From NCBI GenBank assembly GCA_022451045.1, contig JAKUOW010000005.1:19276-67041 (forward strand): 47,766 bases of DNA, in the 5' to 3' direction. The position numbers were made by a program, and so were the translations under genes. This stretch comes from Pirellulales bacterium (GTDB lineage Bacteria; Planctomycetota; Planctomycetia; Pirellulales; Pirellulaceae). Shown piece after piece: positions 25,951 through 36,400 of this stretch. The notes below the pieces were generated by a model. It was not told the DNA's origin and searched no databases. It saw only the letters and a list, made by a program, of their open reading frames with translations. How positions within the stretch are numbered: the first letter of the stretch is position 1; every line of letters starts with the position of its first letter.

Positions 25951-27789
25951 TTAAAACGACTGAAACTCAACGGATTGTAACATGACCCAAAGCAAGTCTT
26001 TGATTTTCGACGGTTCGTCGGAATCTGCAAACACAAGGAGAGCTGCCATTTCATGTTTACTTGGGATACGGTTATAGACCCGCAGGAATAGGAACTGGAG
26101 CCGATCTTCAGCCGTCTCATATTCAAGTGTTTCGGCCACAGTGTTACCCGTATCAATACACTGATTTATATAATCGCCATTCATCCTAAATAGCGCAACG
26201 CTGGTCGGACTGGAGCTGGCACGTGCTTTATCTCGTGCACCTGCGATTTGCTTTCCGGCCTCCGTGTATGCGTTTCTTTTTTCGATCAGAGTTTTTCGTT
26301 GTTCATCACCTATAGAAATCTCGTGCGGCTTCCACGATTCGTCTACGACCGGTAGCTCGTCAGCGAGAAATGAGAAATCGCCTTGCTGGATCTTCTTCGC
26401 CGCGACCGGTATAAGTTCATGCCGTTTTGCAATGCGATTGTTTTCTTCTTCCTTAAGAAGATCAGCAATATCCAAACCCGTTGCCAGAACAGTCACTTCT
26501 TTTCCAGTTGATCGTAAAACGCTATCGACACACTGATCCGAGAAGAGATGACTAATGGGCACGCTGTTCCAATGAAAGGATGCCGAATCATCATCACTTG
26601 CAATTGTCTGAAACACTCGGCTGTTGGCAATAGTTCGTATTAGCCACTTCACATCGTAGCCCGACTCAATGAATTGATGCGACAATTGATCCAGTAATGC
26701 TTCATGGTGTACGGTTGCAATTGGACTAAATCCATCGAGAGTGTCAACAAACCCATGCCCGGTTAATTCCACCATGATGCGATTTACCGCCGCCTTTGCG
26801 AACTGATTCTCCTCAGCTCCAACAAGCCAGCGGGCGAACTGCCAGCGACGGTTCTTTCCCGGTTCGTTTGTTGGATCCATCACCCTACCGGCCAGGGTCG
26901 TCGGCATGACAGTTTTTGGATTCTCTGGATCGGGCATTTCCAACTCTGCGTCCGTGTTATCCGCGATCGCCCGGTTTTCTCCACCGCCACCATCGATAGC
27001 ACTTTCCCCTCCGATCAAAGTTGGGATACTCCGTTCATCTCTACCAATGTCAGCAAATCGTTCATCAAACCGCTCAGCGGCGACGACGTTACCATCCCAC
27101 ATTTCTACTCTTGCGAAAAACGCGGCCAGACCCCAATATGATTCCTGCTTCCATTCATCTACATAGGGATGGTCATGACATTGTGCACATGCAATGTTTT
27201 GACCAAGGAATAGACGCACCGCAGCATCTGACATTTCATTCGCTTCGCCATCAAAGTAGATTCCAAAGTTAGACCGCCCGTCCCATTTAATGGCACCTTG
27301 CGTGGCGACAATGTCGTATGCAATTTTGTCCCAGGGATAGTTATGCGCGAAGGCTTTGCGAGTGTAGTTATAAAGCGTTGTGAAGTTTGCTCCCTGACCT
27401 TTCACTTCACGCAATTCCAGAATCCATTGCCGAAGGCGAAAGCCCCAATAGTCCGCATAACGACTGTTCTTAAGCAGCTTATCAACAAATGCCGATCGTT
27501 TATTCTTTGCAGGATCATTTGCAAAGCTCTGCAATTCTTCAAAGGTGGTGGATACCCCATTGATCGTTAGCGAAGCCCTGCGTGCAAATGCATGGTCATC
27601 CACGACCTTCGGTTTCTTAATCTTGTTTTGCTTCCAATACTGTTTGAAATACTCGTCGATCAAGTCGACCGATACAGTCGATTTACCGTCTGCTAAATCG
27701 GTATGCGGTAAACGGATAGGCAGGTCCTGAGCACAGAGTGGTGCTGTGAAAACGCTTAGAGCGACCAGAATTATCAGAGATTTATTCAT
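25951..27789 (-). CDS. DUF1549/DUF1553 domain protein (second copy)
   Basis: A 612-residue exported protein with signal peptide MNKSLIILVALSVFTAPLCAQ. DUF1549 is marked by DDHAFARRASLTINGVSTT, YADYWGFRLRQWILE and NIACAQCHDHPYVDEW; DUF1553 by QFARWLVGAEENQFAKAAVNRIM and the closing FLRVYNRIPSKHEMAALLVF. A central Asp/Glu-rich linker (ADNTDAELEMPDPENPKTVMP) is longer than in the other copy. First gene of the minus-strand operon. A perfect inverted repeat lies 12-27 bases before its start and could be an operator. Confidence 0.92.
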   Translation of the reverse strand: MNKSLIILVALSVFTAPLCAQDLPIRLPHTDLADGKSTVSVDLIDEYFKQYWKQNKIKKPKVVDDHAFARRASLTINGVSTTFEELQSFANDPAKNKRSAFVDKLLKNSRYADYWGFRLRQWILELREVKGQGANFTTLYNYTRKAFAHNYPWDKIAYDIVATQGAIKWDGRSNFGIYFDGEANEMSDAAVRLFLGQNIACAQCHDHPYVDEWKQESYWGLAAFFARVEMWDGNVVAAERFDERFADIGRDERSIPTLIGGESAIDGGGGENRAIADNTDAELEMPDPENPKTVMPTTLAGRVMDPTNEPGKNRRWQFARWLVGAEENQFAKAAVNRIMVELTGHGFVDTLDGFSPIATVHHEALLDQLSHQFIESGYDVKWLIRTIANSRVFQTIASDDDSASFHWNSVPISHLFSDQCVDSVLRSTGKEVTVLATGLDIADLLKEEENNRIAKRHELIPVAAKKIQQGDFSFLADELPVVDESWKPHEISIGDEQRKTLIEKRNAYTEAGKQIAGARDKARASSSPTSVALFRMNGDYINQCIDTGNTVAETLEYETAEDRLQFLFLRVYNRIPSKHEMAALLVFADSDEPSKIKDLLWVMLQSVEFQSF

Positions 27790-27800
27790 ACCTATAGAAT

Positions 27801-27816
27801 ATACAACTTATTGTAT
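27801..27816. promoter_or_regulatory. Palindrome upstream of the second DUF1549 operon
   Basis: ATACAA (27801-27806) and TTGTAT (27811-27816) form a perfect inverted repeat with a CTTA spacer, 12-27 bases from the ATG of the DUF1549 gene. Position and symmetry suit a repressor site or short 5' hairpin; there is no independent support. Confidence 0.25.
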
Positions 27817-27870
27817 GACCACTGCGATTTTCGTGCATAAGATGGCGTCTGGCGGGCCATTTGAAAGCAC

Positions 27871-27900
27871 CTTTTATCGCCTTTTATCGCTATTTAACGC
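27871..27900. repeat. 10-bp tandem repeat in the divergent intergenic region
   Basis: CTTTTATCGC is repeated exactly at 27871-27880 and 27881-27890 and followed by the related TATTTAACGC. The one-helical-turn period between divergent genes could mean adjacent protein-binding sites. Apart from this and the palindrome at 27801, I see nothing further in this 237-base gap. Confidence 0.4.
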
Positions 27901-28026
27901 GCGGATGAATCATTCGGTCGGTGTCATATGTATAACTTGTTTGTGTAAACTAAGGGTTATCAAATAGCTTTCTACAAAAGTCCATTTATTTACAGAATCT
28001 ACTTTAACCCTTTGAAAGCGGCATTT

Positions 28027-28770
28027 ATGTTTCGTTCCCTGATTATCACACTTTCAGTATCACTCCTGACAACTTCAAGTATTCTTGCGGCTGAAGCAAT
28101 CAAGGCACCGCCCGAGCCATCAAAAATGAAGTCGATCTTTAACGGTAAAGATCTCAAGGGTTGGAATGGAGATCCCAAACTTTGGTCCGTCAAAGATGGT
28201 GCGATTCGTGGTGAAACGACGGAAGCCAATAAGGCTAACGGTAATACATTTATCATCTGGGAAGACGGTACGCTTAAAGATTTCGAATTGCGTCTCAGCT
28301 TTCGTTGCAATGCAACGAACAATTCCGGTATTCAATATCGCTCACGCCACATAACCGAGAAGGTCAGAAACCAGTGGGTCGTACGCGGCTACCAGCACGA
28401 AATCCGTAACCAAAACAAGTTACCAAGTGTTTCTGGCTTCATTTACGACGAAGGCGGTTTGACCGGTGGCCGCGGTCGCACATGCCTGGTTGGTGAGAAG
28501 GCTGTTTGGAAAGACGGCGCCAAAGAGGTAACCGATACCTTAATTACAGCAGAGGAATTCACTGAACTGTTTAAGCTGGACGACTGGAATGACGTCATCA
28601 TCATTTGCAAAGGCAACCACATACAGCACTATATGAATGACCGGCTGATCCTGGATTTTGTTGATGGTTCCGAGAAAGCACTATTAAGTGGTATTCTTGC
28701 ATTCCAACTCCACGCTGGCGCACCCATGTGGGTTGAATTCAAAGATGTACGAATCAAGAAACTGAAGTGA
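28027..28770 (+). CDS. DUF1080 (3-keto-disaccharide hydrolase-like) exported protein
   Basis: A 247-residue exported protein with signal peptide MFRSLIITLSVSLLTTSSILAA. The DUF1080 fold is clear from SIFNGKDLKGWNGDPKLWSVKDGAIRGE, LKDFELRLSFRC, NNSGIQYRSR and the last strands ILAFQLHAGAPMWVEFKDVRIKKL. Members of this concanavalin-like family include hydrolases of 3-keto-glycosides, the products of sugar oxidation by dehydrogenases, which agrees with the redox proteins nearby. ATG 28027 is chosen over the TTG 15 bases upstream. The WD40 gene follows 24 bases downstream on the same strand. Confidence 0.92.
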   Translation: MFRSLIITLSVSLLTTSSILAAEAIKAPPEPSKMKSIFNGKDLKGWNGDPKLWSVKDGAIRGETTEANKANGNTFIIWEDGTLKDFELRLSFRCNATNNSGIQYRSRHITEKVRNQWVVRGYQHEIRNQNKLPSVSGFIYDEGGLTGGRGRTCLVGEKAVWKDGAKEVTDTLITAEEFTELFKLDDWNDVIIICKGNHIQHYMNDRLILDFVDGSEKALLSGILAFQLHAGAPMWVEFKDVRIKKLK

Positions 28771-28794
28771 TCCCGGGGGTAGGGTAAATCAACC

Positions 28795-29817
28795 ATGGCA
28801 ATCGATCCCACAAAAACAAAGATCATCAAACAACTCAAGCACGAGAGCCCTCTAATCTCGTGTAGATTTGACCCGACCGGCAAATACGTCTTTTTTGGTG
28901 CTCAGGACAATCGCATATGGCGCTGGGATCCAACGACAGATAGCAAAAAGGACTTCGTCGGTCATGACAGTTGGATTCGCTCTATCGTGTTTTCAAAGGA
29001 CGGTATGACACTCATCACCGGTGGCTATGACGGCCGCCTGATTTGGTGGGAAGCAAATGCAGAAGAACCGAAACCAATTCGTACTGTTGATGCACACAAA
29101 GGCTGGATTCGTGCAGCAGCAGTTAGCCCTGATGGCCAGTTAGTGGCAACTGTCGGTGATGACCTGTTTTTGAGGCTTTGGAATCTCAGTGACGGTTCCC
29201 TCGTTCGTGAGATTACCGGTAAACATGAACGCTATATCTACAACGTTGCGTTCCATCCCGATGGCAAGCAAATCGTAACCGGCGACCTAATGGGAAAACT
29301 CAATCACTGGAATGTTGAGACTGGCGAATTTGTTCGCGACATGACAGTCGAGGCACTTTCAAAATACGATAAGGGCTTTAGAGCACAAATCGGTGGATTC
29401 CGCGCCTTGGAATTCAACACGGATGGCACCGTATTGGCATGTGCTGGCATCACAGATGTAACCAATGCATTCGCCGGTGTTGGTCAACCACTGATCGAAT
29501 TATGGGATTGGAAGGAAGCCAAGCAACTTATTCAACACCGATCAAAGGGTAAAAGCGAAGGCGTCGCCTGGGGTGTTGCGGTTCATCCGGAGAACTTTAC
29601 GATTGGGATTCTCGGTGGTCGTGCCGGTGGGATCATGTTCTTCTGGAAACCAGATTCTAAAGATGAATTCCATCAATTTAAGTTGCCCGATAGCGCACGC
29701 GATCTTGATCTGCATCCAGATGGTGTACAGTTAGTAACAGCTCATTACGACAAGCACGTACGAATCAGTTCTATGGATCCGCCGGAAGAACCTAAACCGG
29801 AAGAAGCGAAAGAATAG
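28795..29817 (+). CDS. WD40 repeat protein (second copy)
   Basis: A 340-residue single-propeller WD40 protein with no signal peptide. Blades are read from CRFDPTGKYVFFGAQDNRIWRWD, IVFSKDGMTLITGGYDGRLIWWE, AAVSPDGQLVATVGDDLFLRLWN, VAFHPDGKQIVTGDLMGKLNHWN, LEFNTDGTVLACAG and LDLHPDGVQLVTAHYDKHVRI. An Ala/Gly-rich insertion (NAFAGVGQPLIELWDWKEAKQ) breaks one blade, and the tail is acidic (PPEEPKPEEAKE). It probably shares a transcript with the DUF1080 gene. Role unknown; the other WD40 gene in the window is at 5804-6688. Confidence 0.87.
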   Translation: MAIDPTKTKIIKQLKHESPLISCRFDPTGKYVFFGAQDNRIWRWDPTTDSKKDFVGHDSWIRSIVFSKDGMTLITGGYDGRLIWWEANAEEPKPIRTVDAHKGWIRAAAVSPDGQLVATVGDDLFLRLWNLSDGSLVREITGKHERYIYNVAFHPDGKQIVTGDLMGKLNHWNVETGEFVRDMTVEALSKYDKGFRAQIGGFRALEFNTDGTVLACAGITDVTNAFAGVGQPLIELWDWKEAKQLIQHRSKGKSEGVAWGVAVHPENFTIGILGGRAGGIMFFWKPDSKDEFHQFKLPDSARDLDLHPDGVQLVTAHYDKHVRISSMDPPEEPKPEEAKE

Positions 29818-29824
29818 TTGTGCA

Positions 29825-29852
29825 GCAATTTATGTAACCGTGCAAAAATTGC
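29825..29852. terminator. Possible bidirectional hairpin between convergent genes
   Basis: GCAATTT (29825-29831) pairs with AAATTGC (29846-29852) across a 14-base loop in the 59-base gap between the convergent WD40 and SGNH-DUF1080 genes. The stem is AT-rich and no long U tract follows, so this is a weak candidate. Confidence 0.25.
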
Positions 29853-29876
29853 GTTTCAACTGCTACCGCAAATGAT

Positions 29877-31223
29877 CTACTGTGCAATCTTGATGCGAAT
29901 GCGCCGGTATTCCATCTGACCGCGGTCACCTTCCAGACCAATCGGACCGGATTCCGGAACCTGCATGTTGTCGGTGAGTAATTCACCGTTGCACGTAGCG
30001 TGAGCGATACCACCCTTAACCGTAACTACAAGCTCATTCCAATCCTGTGGCTTGTAATTCTTCAATTCCTTGTATGGTCCGGCTAACAAGTAATCCCGGC
30101 ACTGCAGTTGTGGTTTGCGAATAAAGACGCCACTGTCTGCATTAGGTGTGGCTCTGAACTCGAGCTTTAACACAAAGTCACTGCCATATTCTGCCGTGGT
30201 CCAGAGCTGTTGGATCCTGCGACCTTCCGACGGAGTCGCAACTACCAAGCGACCGTTAATTGCTCGATAACGATTGTCGCTACTATTTTTTTTGCCATCG
30301 AAGGACTCTGCTTGCTTGATTTCAACGAACACTGGTGCGTTAGGTCTGGGGTTCTTTGGAGCCCGTCGTGGCGGAGTCGGTCGGAAACCCCAACCGGTTA
30401 AATCTTCACCGTTAAACAGGCTCGTATAACCATCCTCGAGCTCAAAATCATCAGCCTCTGTTTCAAGAAATCCAAGTGTCGCAAAAACCGGTACGAGCGC
30501 CTCAGCCCATTTCGCATAACCGTCGGCATTGAGGTGTAATAAATCCGGGAAGTACTTAGGCAATGCATCACCTTGTTCATCTGCATAAAGAGTGAACGTA
30601 TCCACAACGGTGAACTGATCGTCACCTCGCACCACGTCGAAGTAAAGCTGATTAAGCCGCTGGATCTTATCTGTCGGCCGCTTATTAGTTGCTGAACTTG
30701 GAAATACACGACAGACGACGACCGGCACCTTGTTACTGTGCTCTTTGATGGCGGCAACTATCTTCTGAAAGTTTCGCGCAATGAGTTCGGGTTCTAAACC
30801 AATTTCTAAATCGTTGGTGCCCATCAACAACACAATCGCTGAAGGATTCAGTGACAGCACATCCTCTTCCAAACGAATCAGCATTCCGCGGGTCGTGTCG
30901 CCACCAATACCACGATTTGCTTTCTTCATGCCTTCGAAATGTCCACGGAATGCAGGTGTCCAACCCTGCGTAATTGAATCGCCAAGAAAAGCCACTGCAC
31001 CTTGATCCTGTGCGATCTGTTTTGACCATTGTTCGCGTAAACGGGCCCAGGTTTTTACATATCCGTCATAACGACGAAGCATACCTTCACCCGGCAAACC
31101 CTCTTCGGATGCCGGTAATGCAAACTTACTCTCCTGAGCTGTTAAGGAGGGGGTAACAAGAACTAATGCCAGTGTGCCAACAATAAGGTTTCTCAACGTG
31201 GACTGGTGTAGTGCTTTCATCAT
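29877..31223 (-). CDS. SGNH/GDSL hydrolase fused to DUF1080
   Basis: An exported two-domain enzyme. The first domain, after a signal peptide (IVGTLALVLVTPSLTAQ), is a GDSL-type esterase with FLGDSITQGW (block I, nucleophile Ser), NRGIGGDTTRG (block II), LLMGTNDLEIG (block III) and DLLHLNADGY (block V Asp/His). The second, about residues 265-448, is DUF1080: SLFNGEDLTGWGFRP, INGRLVV, FVLKLEFRATPNADSGVFIR and IGLEGDRGQMEYRRIRIKI. The pair suggests removal of acyl groups from a glycan combined with cleavage. ATG 31223 begins the signal; the frame remains open further up to 31358 without meaning. Confidence 0.9.
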   Translation of the reverse strand: MMKALHQSTLRNLIVGTLALVLVTPSLTAQESKFALPASEEGLPGEGMLRRYDGYVKTWARLREQWSKQIAQDQGAVAFLGDSITQGWTPAFRGHFEGMKKANRGIGGDTTRGMLIRLEEDVLSLNPSAIVLLMGTNDLEIGLEPELIARNFQKIVAAIKEHSNKVPVVVCRVFPSSATNKRPTDKIQRLNQLYFDVVRGDDQFTVVDTFTLYADEQGDALPKYFPDLLHLNADGYAKWAEALVPVFATLGFLETEADDFELEDGYTSLFNGEDLTGWGFRPTPPRRAPKNPRPNAPVFVEIKQAESFDGKKNSSDNRYRAINGRLVVATPSEGRRIQQLWTTAEYGSDFVLKLEFRATPNADSGVFIRKPQLQCRDYLLAGPYKELKNYKPQDWNELVVTVKGGIAHATCNGELLTDNMQVPESGPIGLEGDRGQMEYRRIRIKIAQ

Positions 31224-31373
31224 GTGAGGTACCAATTTAAAACGGAAGGATATAATGAAGATTGTAGCCAAGCCCGGAAACGAATGGATACGGTCGTGTC
31301 TCTCGTAACTGAAGCCACTGCTAGTGCAAATATTAATGCTGCCGCGTCTCATATTCAATCAGCGTAAAACCAA

Positions 31374-33266
31374 ATGCCTCTAAATCGAATCGTATTCGTA
31401 CTTCTTTTGATGACCACTAGCCTGAACGGACAGGAGAGGTTGTACAGTGTTGTCCCGCTCTTTGATGAAGCAACAAAATTAGAACCGGCGATACAAGCAT
31501 CAACTGAGGAGGCTCTTATCACCCATGTCGCAGATCGAGTGCGCGACCGACACGCTAGAGAAAACGGTGCCTATGACCACTACTTAAGTTTCTATTGGGA
31601 AGAACGAACTGTAGCAATTGAGATCGTCGATCGTGTTGCAAAGGGTGGTAAGGACATCACCATCAATATCAAGTCACTCGCGCCTCTAAATAAACCGGAT
31701 TTCCGTTGTTTCTTTCGTGGCATTAATACGGTTGCCGAGTATTTCCACAATGTTGCAACCAAAGAAGTTGCTCCGAATCACTACACAACGACGGTTACCT
31801 ACAACAACCTTGAGAATCGTGCCCTACAAGTCGGGGATCGAATGGAGTTTGAATTCAGTCCGTTTCTTCTTGAACCGAAACGTGGCAGATCGAATTACTA
31901 TGGCACCGCATTTCTATACATCGTCGGTAAGGGACTCATGCCGTGGATCGGGCGCGGGGAGAAACTCGATTCGCATCCACAATCCCATTCGATGAAACTC
32001 GGTGGCGGTACGACGTTGCATGTTCCGTACTCGAATGAACCGGACAACCGCTTCAAACAAATGGCAAACAATCTGGCACCCATCAGTGCACAGCCGTTTA
32101 TGCTTGGCCGAAGATTACACCATACGGACTTTGGTGATGGACGCCACTCTGAGCAACCGAATCCCGTGTTCGAGAAGCACAAGAATAAGCTAGGCCCTCA
32201 TTATGTAGCCAGAAGTTGTGTCGCATGTCATGTGAATAATGGACGTGCTTTGCCGCCTGCTGTGGGTGAACCGATGTATCAAACTGTAATTAAGGTTGCT
32301 GGTAACTCCAACGGGGCCCCACATCAAACACTGGGTACAGCAATCCAACCTCAAGTGCTCTTTGGTGATGGAGAAGCAAATGCCGTAATTGGGGCTTGGT
32401 CATATGATGATGGCAAATACCCGGATGGAAAACCTTTTTCGGTTCGCTACCCTCTTTACAGGTTTAATGGGATAGAACCGGAGTTTTATTCTGTAAGACT
32501 AACACCATCATTGGTTGGCATGGGCCTGCTCGAGGCAATTTCAGAATTGGATATCCTCATGCACGCTGATCAAGACGATCTGGACGGCGATGGCATTTCC
32601 GGCAAGCCGCAAATCGTAAAGGACCCGCTTACTGGCCAATCACGACTCGGGCGATTTGGCTACAAGGCCGGGCAAGCTACTGTTCGATTCCAAATCGCGG
32701 GCGCACTGAATAGCGACATGGGAATTACCACTTCGATTCAGCCATATTTGGACGGTGAGGAAAAAGAAGGAAAAACTGATCCTGAATTGAGCGATGAGAG
32801 TTTGTTAAATATGACACGGTACGTGTCATCACTTGGTGTGCCCCCGAGACGCAATGTCGACGCCAAGGATGTACAACGGGGTGAAAAGTTATTTGAAACA
32901 ATTGGTTGCGCCAGCTGCCATGTACCAATGTGGAAAACCAGCAAGTATCATCCTCAGGCAGAATTGCGCAGTCAGACGATTTGGCCGTACACTGATTTGC
33001 TACTGCACGATATGGGAAAAGAGTTGGCTGATGAATTGACTGAAGGAAAAGCAACCCGTCGTGAGTGGCGTACACCACCACTTTGGGGTATCGGAGCAAC
33101 CGCTGGAGTGAGTGGCGGAGAGGCATATTTGCATGACGGCAGGGCCCGCACACTAGAAGAGGCAATCCTCTGGCATGGTGGTGAAAGTGCTCAGTCAAAC
33201 GTCAAATTCCGTGAGTTATCCGAAGCAGATCGACTTGCAGTTATCGCATTCTTAAAGTCACTTTAG
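31374..33266 (+). CDS. Di-heme oxidoreductase (DHOR/thiol oxidoreductase-like)
   Basis: A 630-residue exported cytochrome of the di-heme oxidoreductase family. It has a signal peptide (IVFVLLLMTTSLNG) and two heme sites, SCVACH near residue 282 and GCASCH near residue 513. Family blocks are RRLHHTDFGDGRHSEQPNP, RYPLYRFNGIEPEFYSVRLTPSLVGMGLLE, GRFGYKAGQATVRFQIAGALNSDMGI and the closing GEAYLHDGRARTLEEAILWHGGE. The N-terminal 250 residues hold an additional domain not needed for the cytochrome part. It diverges from the SGNH-DUF1080 gene over 150 bases. Electron partner unknown. Confidence 0.92.
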   Translation: MPLNRIVFVLLLMTTSLNGQERLYSVVPLFDEATKLEPAIQASTEEALITHVADRVRDRHARENGAYDHYLSFYWEERTVAIEIVDRVAKGGKDITINIKSLAPLNKPDFRCFFRGINTVAEYFHNVATKEVAPNHYTTTVTYNNLENRALQVGDRMEFEFSPFLLEPKRGRSNYYGTAFLYIVGKGLMPWIGRGEKLDSHPQSHSMKLGGGTTLHVPYSNEPDNRFKQMANNLAPISAQPFMLGRRLHHTDFGDGRHSEQPNPVFEKHKNKLGPHYVARSCVACHVNNGRALPPAVGEPMYQTVIKVAGNSNGAPHQTLGTAIQPQVLFGDGEANAVIGAWSYDDGKYPDGKPFSVRYPLYRFNGIEPEFYSVRLTPSLVGMGLLEAISELDILMHADQDDLDGDGISGKPQIVKDPLTGQSRLGRFGYKAGQATVRFQIAGALNSDMGITTSIQPYLDGEEKEGKTDPELSDESLLNMTRYVSSLGVPPRRNVDAKDVQRGEKLFETIGCASCHVPMWKTSKYHPQAELRSQTIWPYTDLLLHDMGKELADELTEGKATRREWRTPPLWGIGATAGVSGGEAYLHDGRARTLEEAILWHGGESAQSNVKFRELSEADRLAVIAFLKSL

Positions 33267-33302
33267 AGTCGATTTCACGACATCCAATGTCCTGAAATTC
33301 AG

Positions 33303-33322
33303 CGGCTAAATCTAAGTAGCCG
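33303..33322 (+). terminator. Hairpin after the di-heme gene
   Basis: CGGCTA (33303-33308) and TAGCCG (33317-33322) form a 6-bp stem with an 8-base loop, 37 bases past the stop of the di-heme oxidoreductase. There is no U tract on the plus strand; it may still end the transcript or stabilise its 3' end. Confidence 0.3.
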
Positions 33323-33468
33323 AAAACGCATTAAACCCGTTTAAAAACCTATAAACAACTATTTATGCGTAACATTTTCTCTATTCGCTTGGCTAAATAT
33401 TTTGCACTACAATGGGCGCTTCGCGTCCTTATACCGTCCTCTTCGTTGTTCCAAATCGAGTAGTGCAA

Positions 33469-36400
33469 ATGTCCCTGATCGACAAAGCAATCCTGGGACC
33501 TTACATGGTGCGCACGGAGTTAGGTTCCGGTGGTATGGGGACCGTTTATTTGGCGTTTGACAATACGCTTCAACGTGATGTTGCCATCAAGGTACTTAAT
33601 GAATCATCGGTGGAAGATTCAGCGAACGTCGATCGTTTCAAGCGAGAGGTCAAGGCGGTTGCCGGCCTTACGCATTCAAATGTCATCGGCCTCTACGACT
33701 TTGCCGAGGAAAATGATCAGTTCTTTGCCGTGATGGAATACGTCAAAGGCAAGACACTCGACGAGTACTTGGATGAGCAGGCAGTTTCACGTGAAGAGGC
33801 TATGACGATAGCAGCCGGTATGGCGAAAGGACTATCCGCTGCTCACAAAGCGGGAATTGTTCACCGTGATATCAAACCAAGTAACGTGATGATCACTGAG
33901 GACAATGAAGTAAAGCTATTGGATTTCGGCCTCGCCACCGCACGAAAAACAATCGATTTCCCTGATGAAACAATGAGTGCGGCCGACGTGCAAACAAAGA
34001 TCGGGACGATCATGGGTACAGTCGGCTACATGTCACCGGAACAGGTTCGCGGACGGCCATCGGATAAGCGCAGTGATATCTTTTCATTTGGAACGGTCGT
34101 TTATGAGATGCTTACCGGACACCGTGCATTCAAGCGTGAAAGCACGATTGATACGATGAGTGCTATTCTCAATGAAACCGTTCCATCTTTGGATCTTGAA
34201 CAGCTGCCAACCAGCGATCCACTATTTGGCATTACTCAGAAGTGTCTTGAAAAAGTAGCTGATGACAGGTATCAGGATGTATCGGAGATCCTCGAGGATC
34301 TAAACGATATCGAGTCAAAGGCAGTACTCTCATCAAGCCGTCCTGCCGCTAGCAGAAACAAAGTATTTAGTTTTGCCGCCTTAGGAATCGCAGTCATTGC
34401 CGCTGCGGTTGTGTTGTTTACCAACACCGACGATACAGACTCTGATAAACCCGGCATTAACAACCGTTCTCAGACTTCAGATACAGATTCCGGCACTACC
34501 GACACAGAACAAATCGCAGAGGCTCGTCAGGTTCTGTTTCCGCGAATGCTGAATCTGGTAAATCAAGGACAGTTTCTCGAAGCATACGAGATCGGGGTGC
34601 AAATCAAAGATTATTTTGAAGGTGAGGAAGCCTTTCAGGTTGCTTGGGAGAACGTCGCACCATTGTTTTCCATAACGTCTGACCCTCCAGGAGCAACTGT
34701 ATTTTTTGGTGACTATGGAACAGATCCATCAACGTTTAAAGAGCTAGGAAAAACACCAATCGAAAATGTTCGGTTATCCACCTCGATTAAACAGTTCATT
34801 TTCAAACTGGATGGCCACCTGGATGCAGTTGCGGTCTCTGACAATAGCTTCTTCCAGGCCCATACGGAAATTGACAGAACACTTTTTAGCTCGGCTGATG
34901 TGCCTGAAGGAATGATCCATATAAGCGAAGGCAAAGGATTCAGGCTGACTGGGATGGTGTTTGACATCTCTAATTCGGATGGTTTTGCACCCACCGTAGG
35001 CGACTTTCTGATCGACAGGTTCGAGGTCACCAATGCTCAATACAAGGCATTTCTTGACGACGGAGGATACACCAATCAGGACAATTGGACTGATCCGTTT
35101 ATGAGCGATGGAACCGAATTGAACTTCGAGGCAGCGATGGAGTTGTTAATCGATACAACGGGAAGGCCTGGTCCGTCGACCTGGGCTGTCGGTCGATTCC
35201 CTGATGGCATGGATAATTATCCAGTCCAAGGTGTCAGTTGGTACGAAGCTCGAGCGTACGCAAAATGGTCAGGGAAATCTCTGCCAACCCTTTACCACTG
35301 GTCTCGAGCAAACGCGACCAATTTTGGTTCAGAGTTTGTTGGACAACTAATCAAGCTTAGCAACATCAACAAAGATTCATATGCCGCAGTCGGTTCAAAC
35401 CTCGGGGTGTCGCGATTTGGAGTATCAGACCTATGCGGCAACGTCGCCGAATGGGCTACTAATGCAGTTGGCGAACAACGCTTATCCCTCGGCGGGTCTA
35501 CTAAAGACCAGGAGTACTTTTTCAATCAAGCCAATCCGGTTAACCCATGGAATCGTTCTGAGAAAAGAGGATTTAGGTGCATAAAGGAACAGTCTGAACA
35601 GCTTGCTGAATTATATGTAGATGTTGAATTGCAATATCGGGACTACAGCGATGCAGAGCCCGTTTCCGATGAGGTCTTCGAGGTGTACCGCAGCCAGTTC
35701 GACTACGACGATGCACCACTTGATGCCGTAATCAATTACCGAGATGAGGAACAACCGGACTATATAAAAGAGCGTGTTGAGTTCAACACCGTGTATGACG
35801 GTGAGCGGATGATTGCGTACCTGTATTTACCTCGCAACGTAAAACCACCCTACCAATCTGTGGTTTTCTTTCACGGTGCTGCAGCAATTGTCCCTGTAGC
35901 AAGTGAGTCGCGGCAAGACTTTTTAGATATCCTCAAATTCATTCCACAAAGTGGTCGGGCGCTCGTTGTGCCAGTCTTAAAAGGACAGTGGGACCGCAAC
36001 GACGGACTTAAAACGTGGGCCTCTAACGACTCTCAGCAGTATGCCGACTTCCTGATCAAATGGACAAAAGACTATCGCCGCACACTTGATTATTTAGAGT
36101 CCCGGGAGGATATCGACAATGAGAAATTCTGTTATTTGGGAGCTAGTTGGGGAGCCTTTAATCTCTTGATAACAGCCGCAGTCGAGCCGCGAATCAATCT
36201 GGCAATTGGATACGTCGGTGGTCTCTCCATGACACCTGCCAAGCCACAGGTAGACCAAATCAACTTTGTGCGCCACGTAAAGCAACCAACACTTTGGCTT
36301 GTTGGTGAGTACGACCAGATATTCCCATTAAAACATTCAGCTGAACCGGCATTTAATAATCTGGGAACGGATGCTGCTGATAAGCGACTGGTAGTCTATC

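Noticed and set aside
34900-35600. Formylglycine-generating enzyme that would mature the three sulfatases
   Set aside because: The domain has the SUMF1 fold motifs but lacks the two Cys needed for catalysis.
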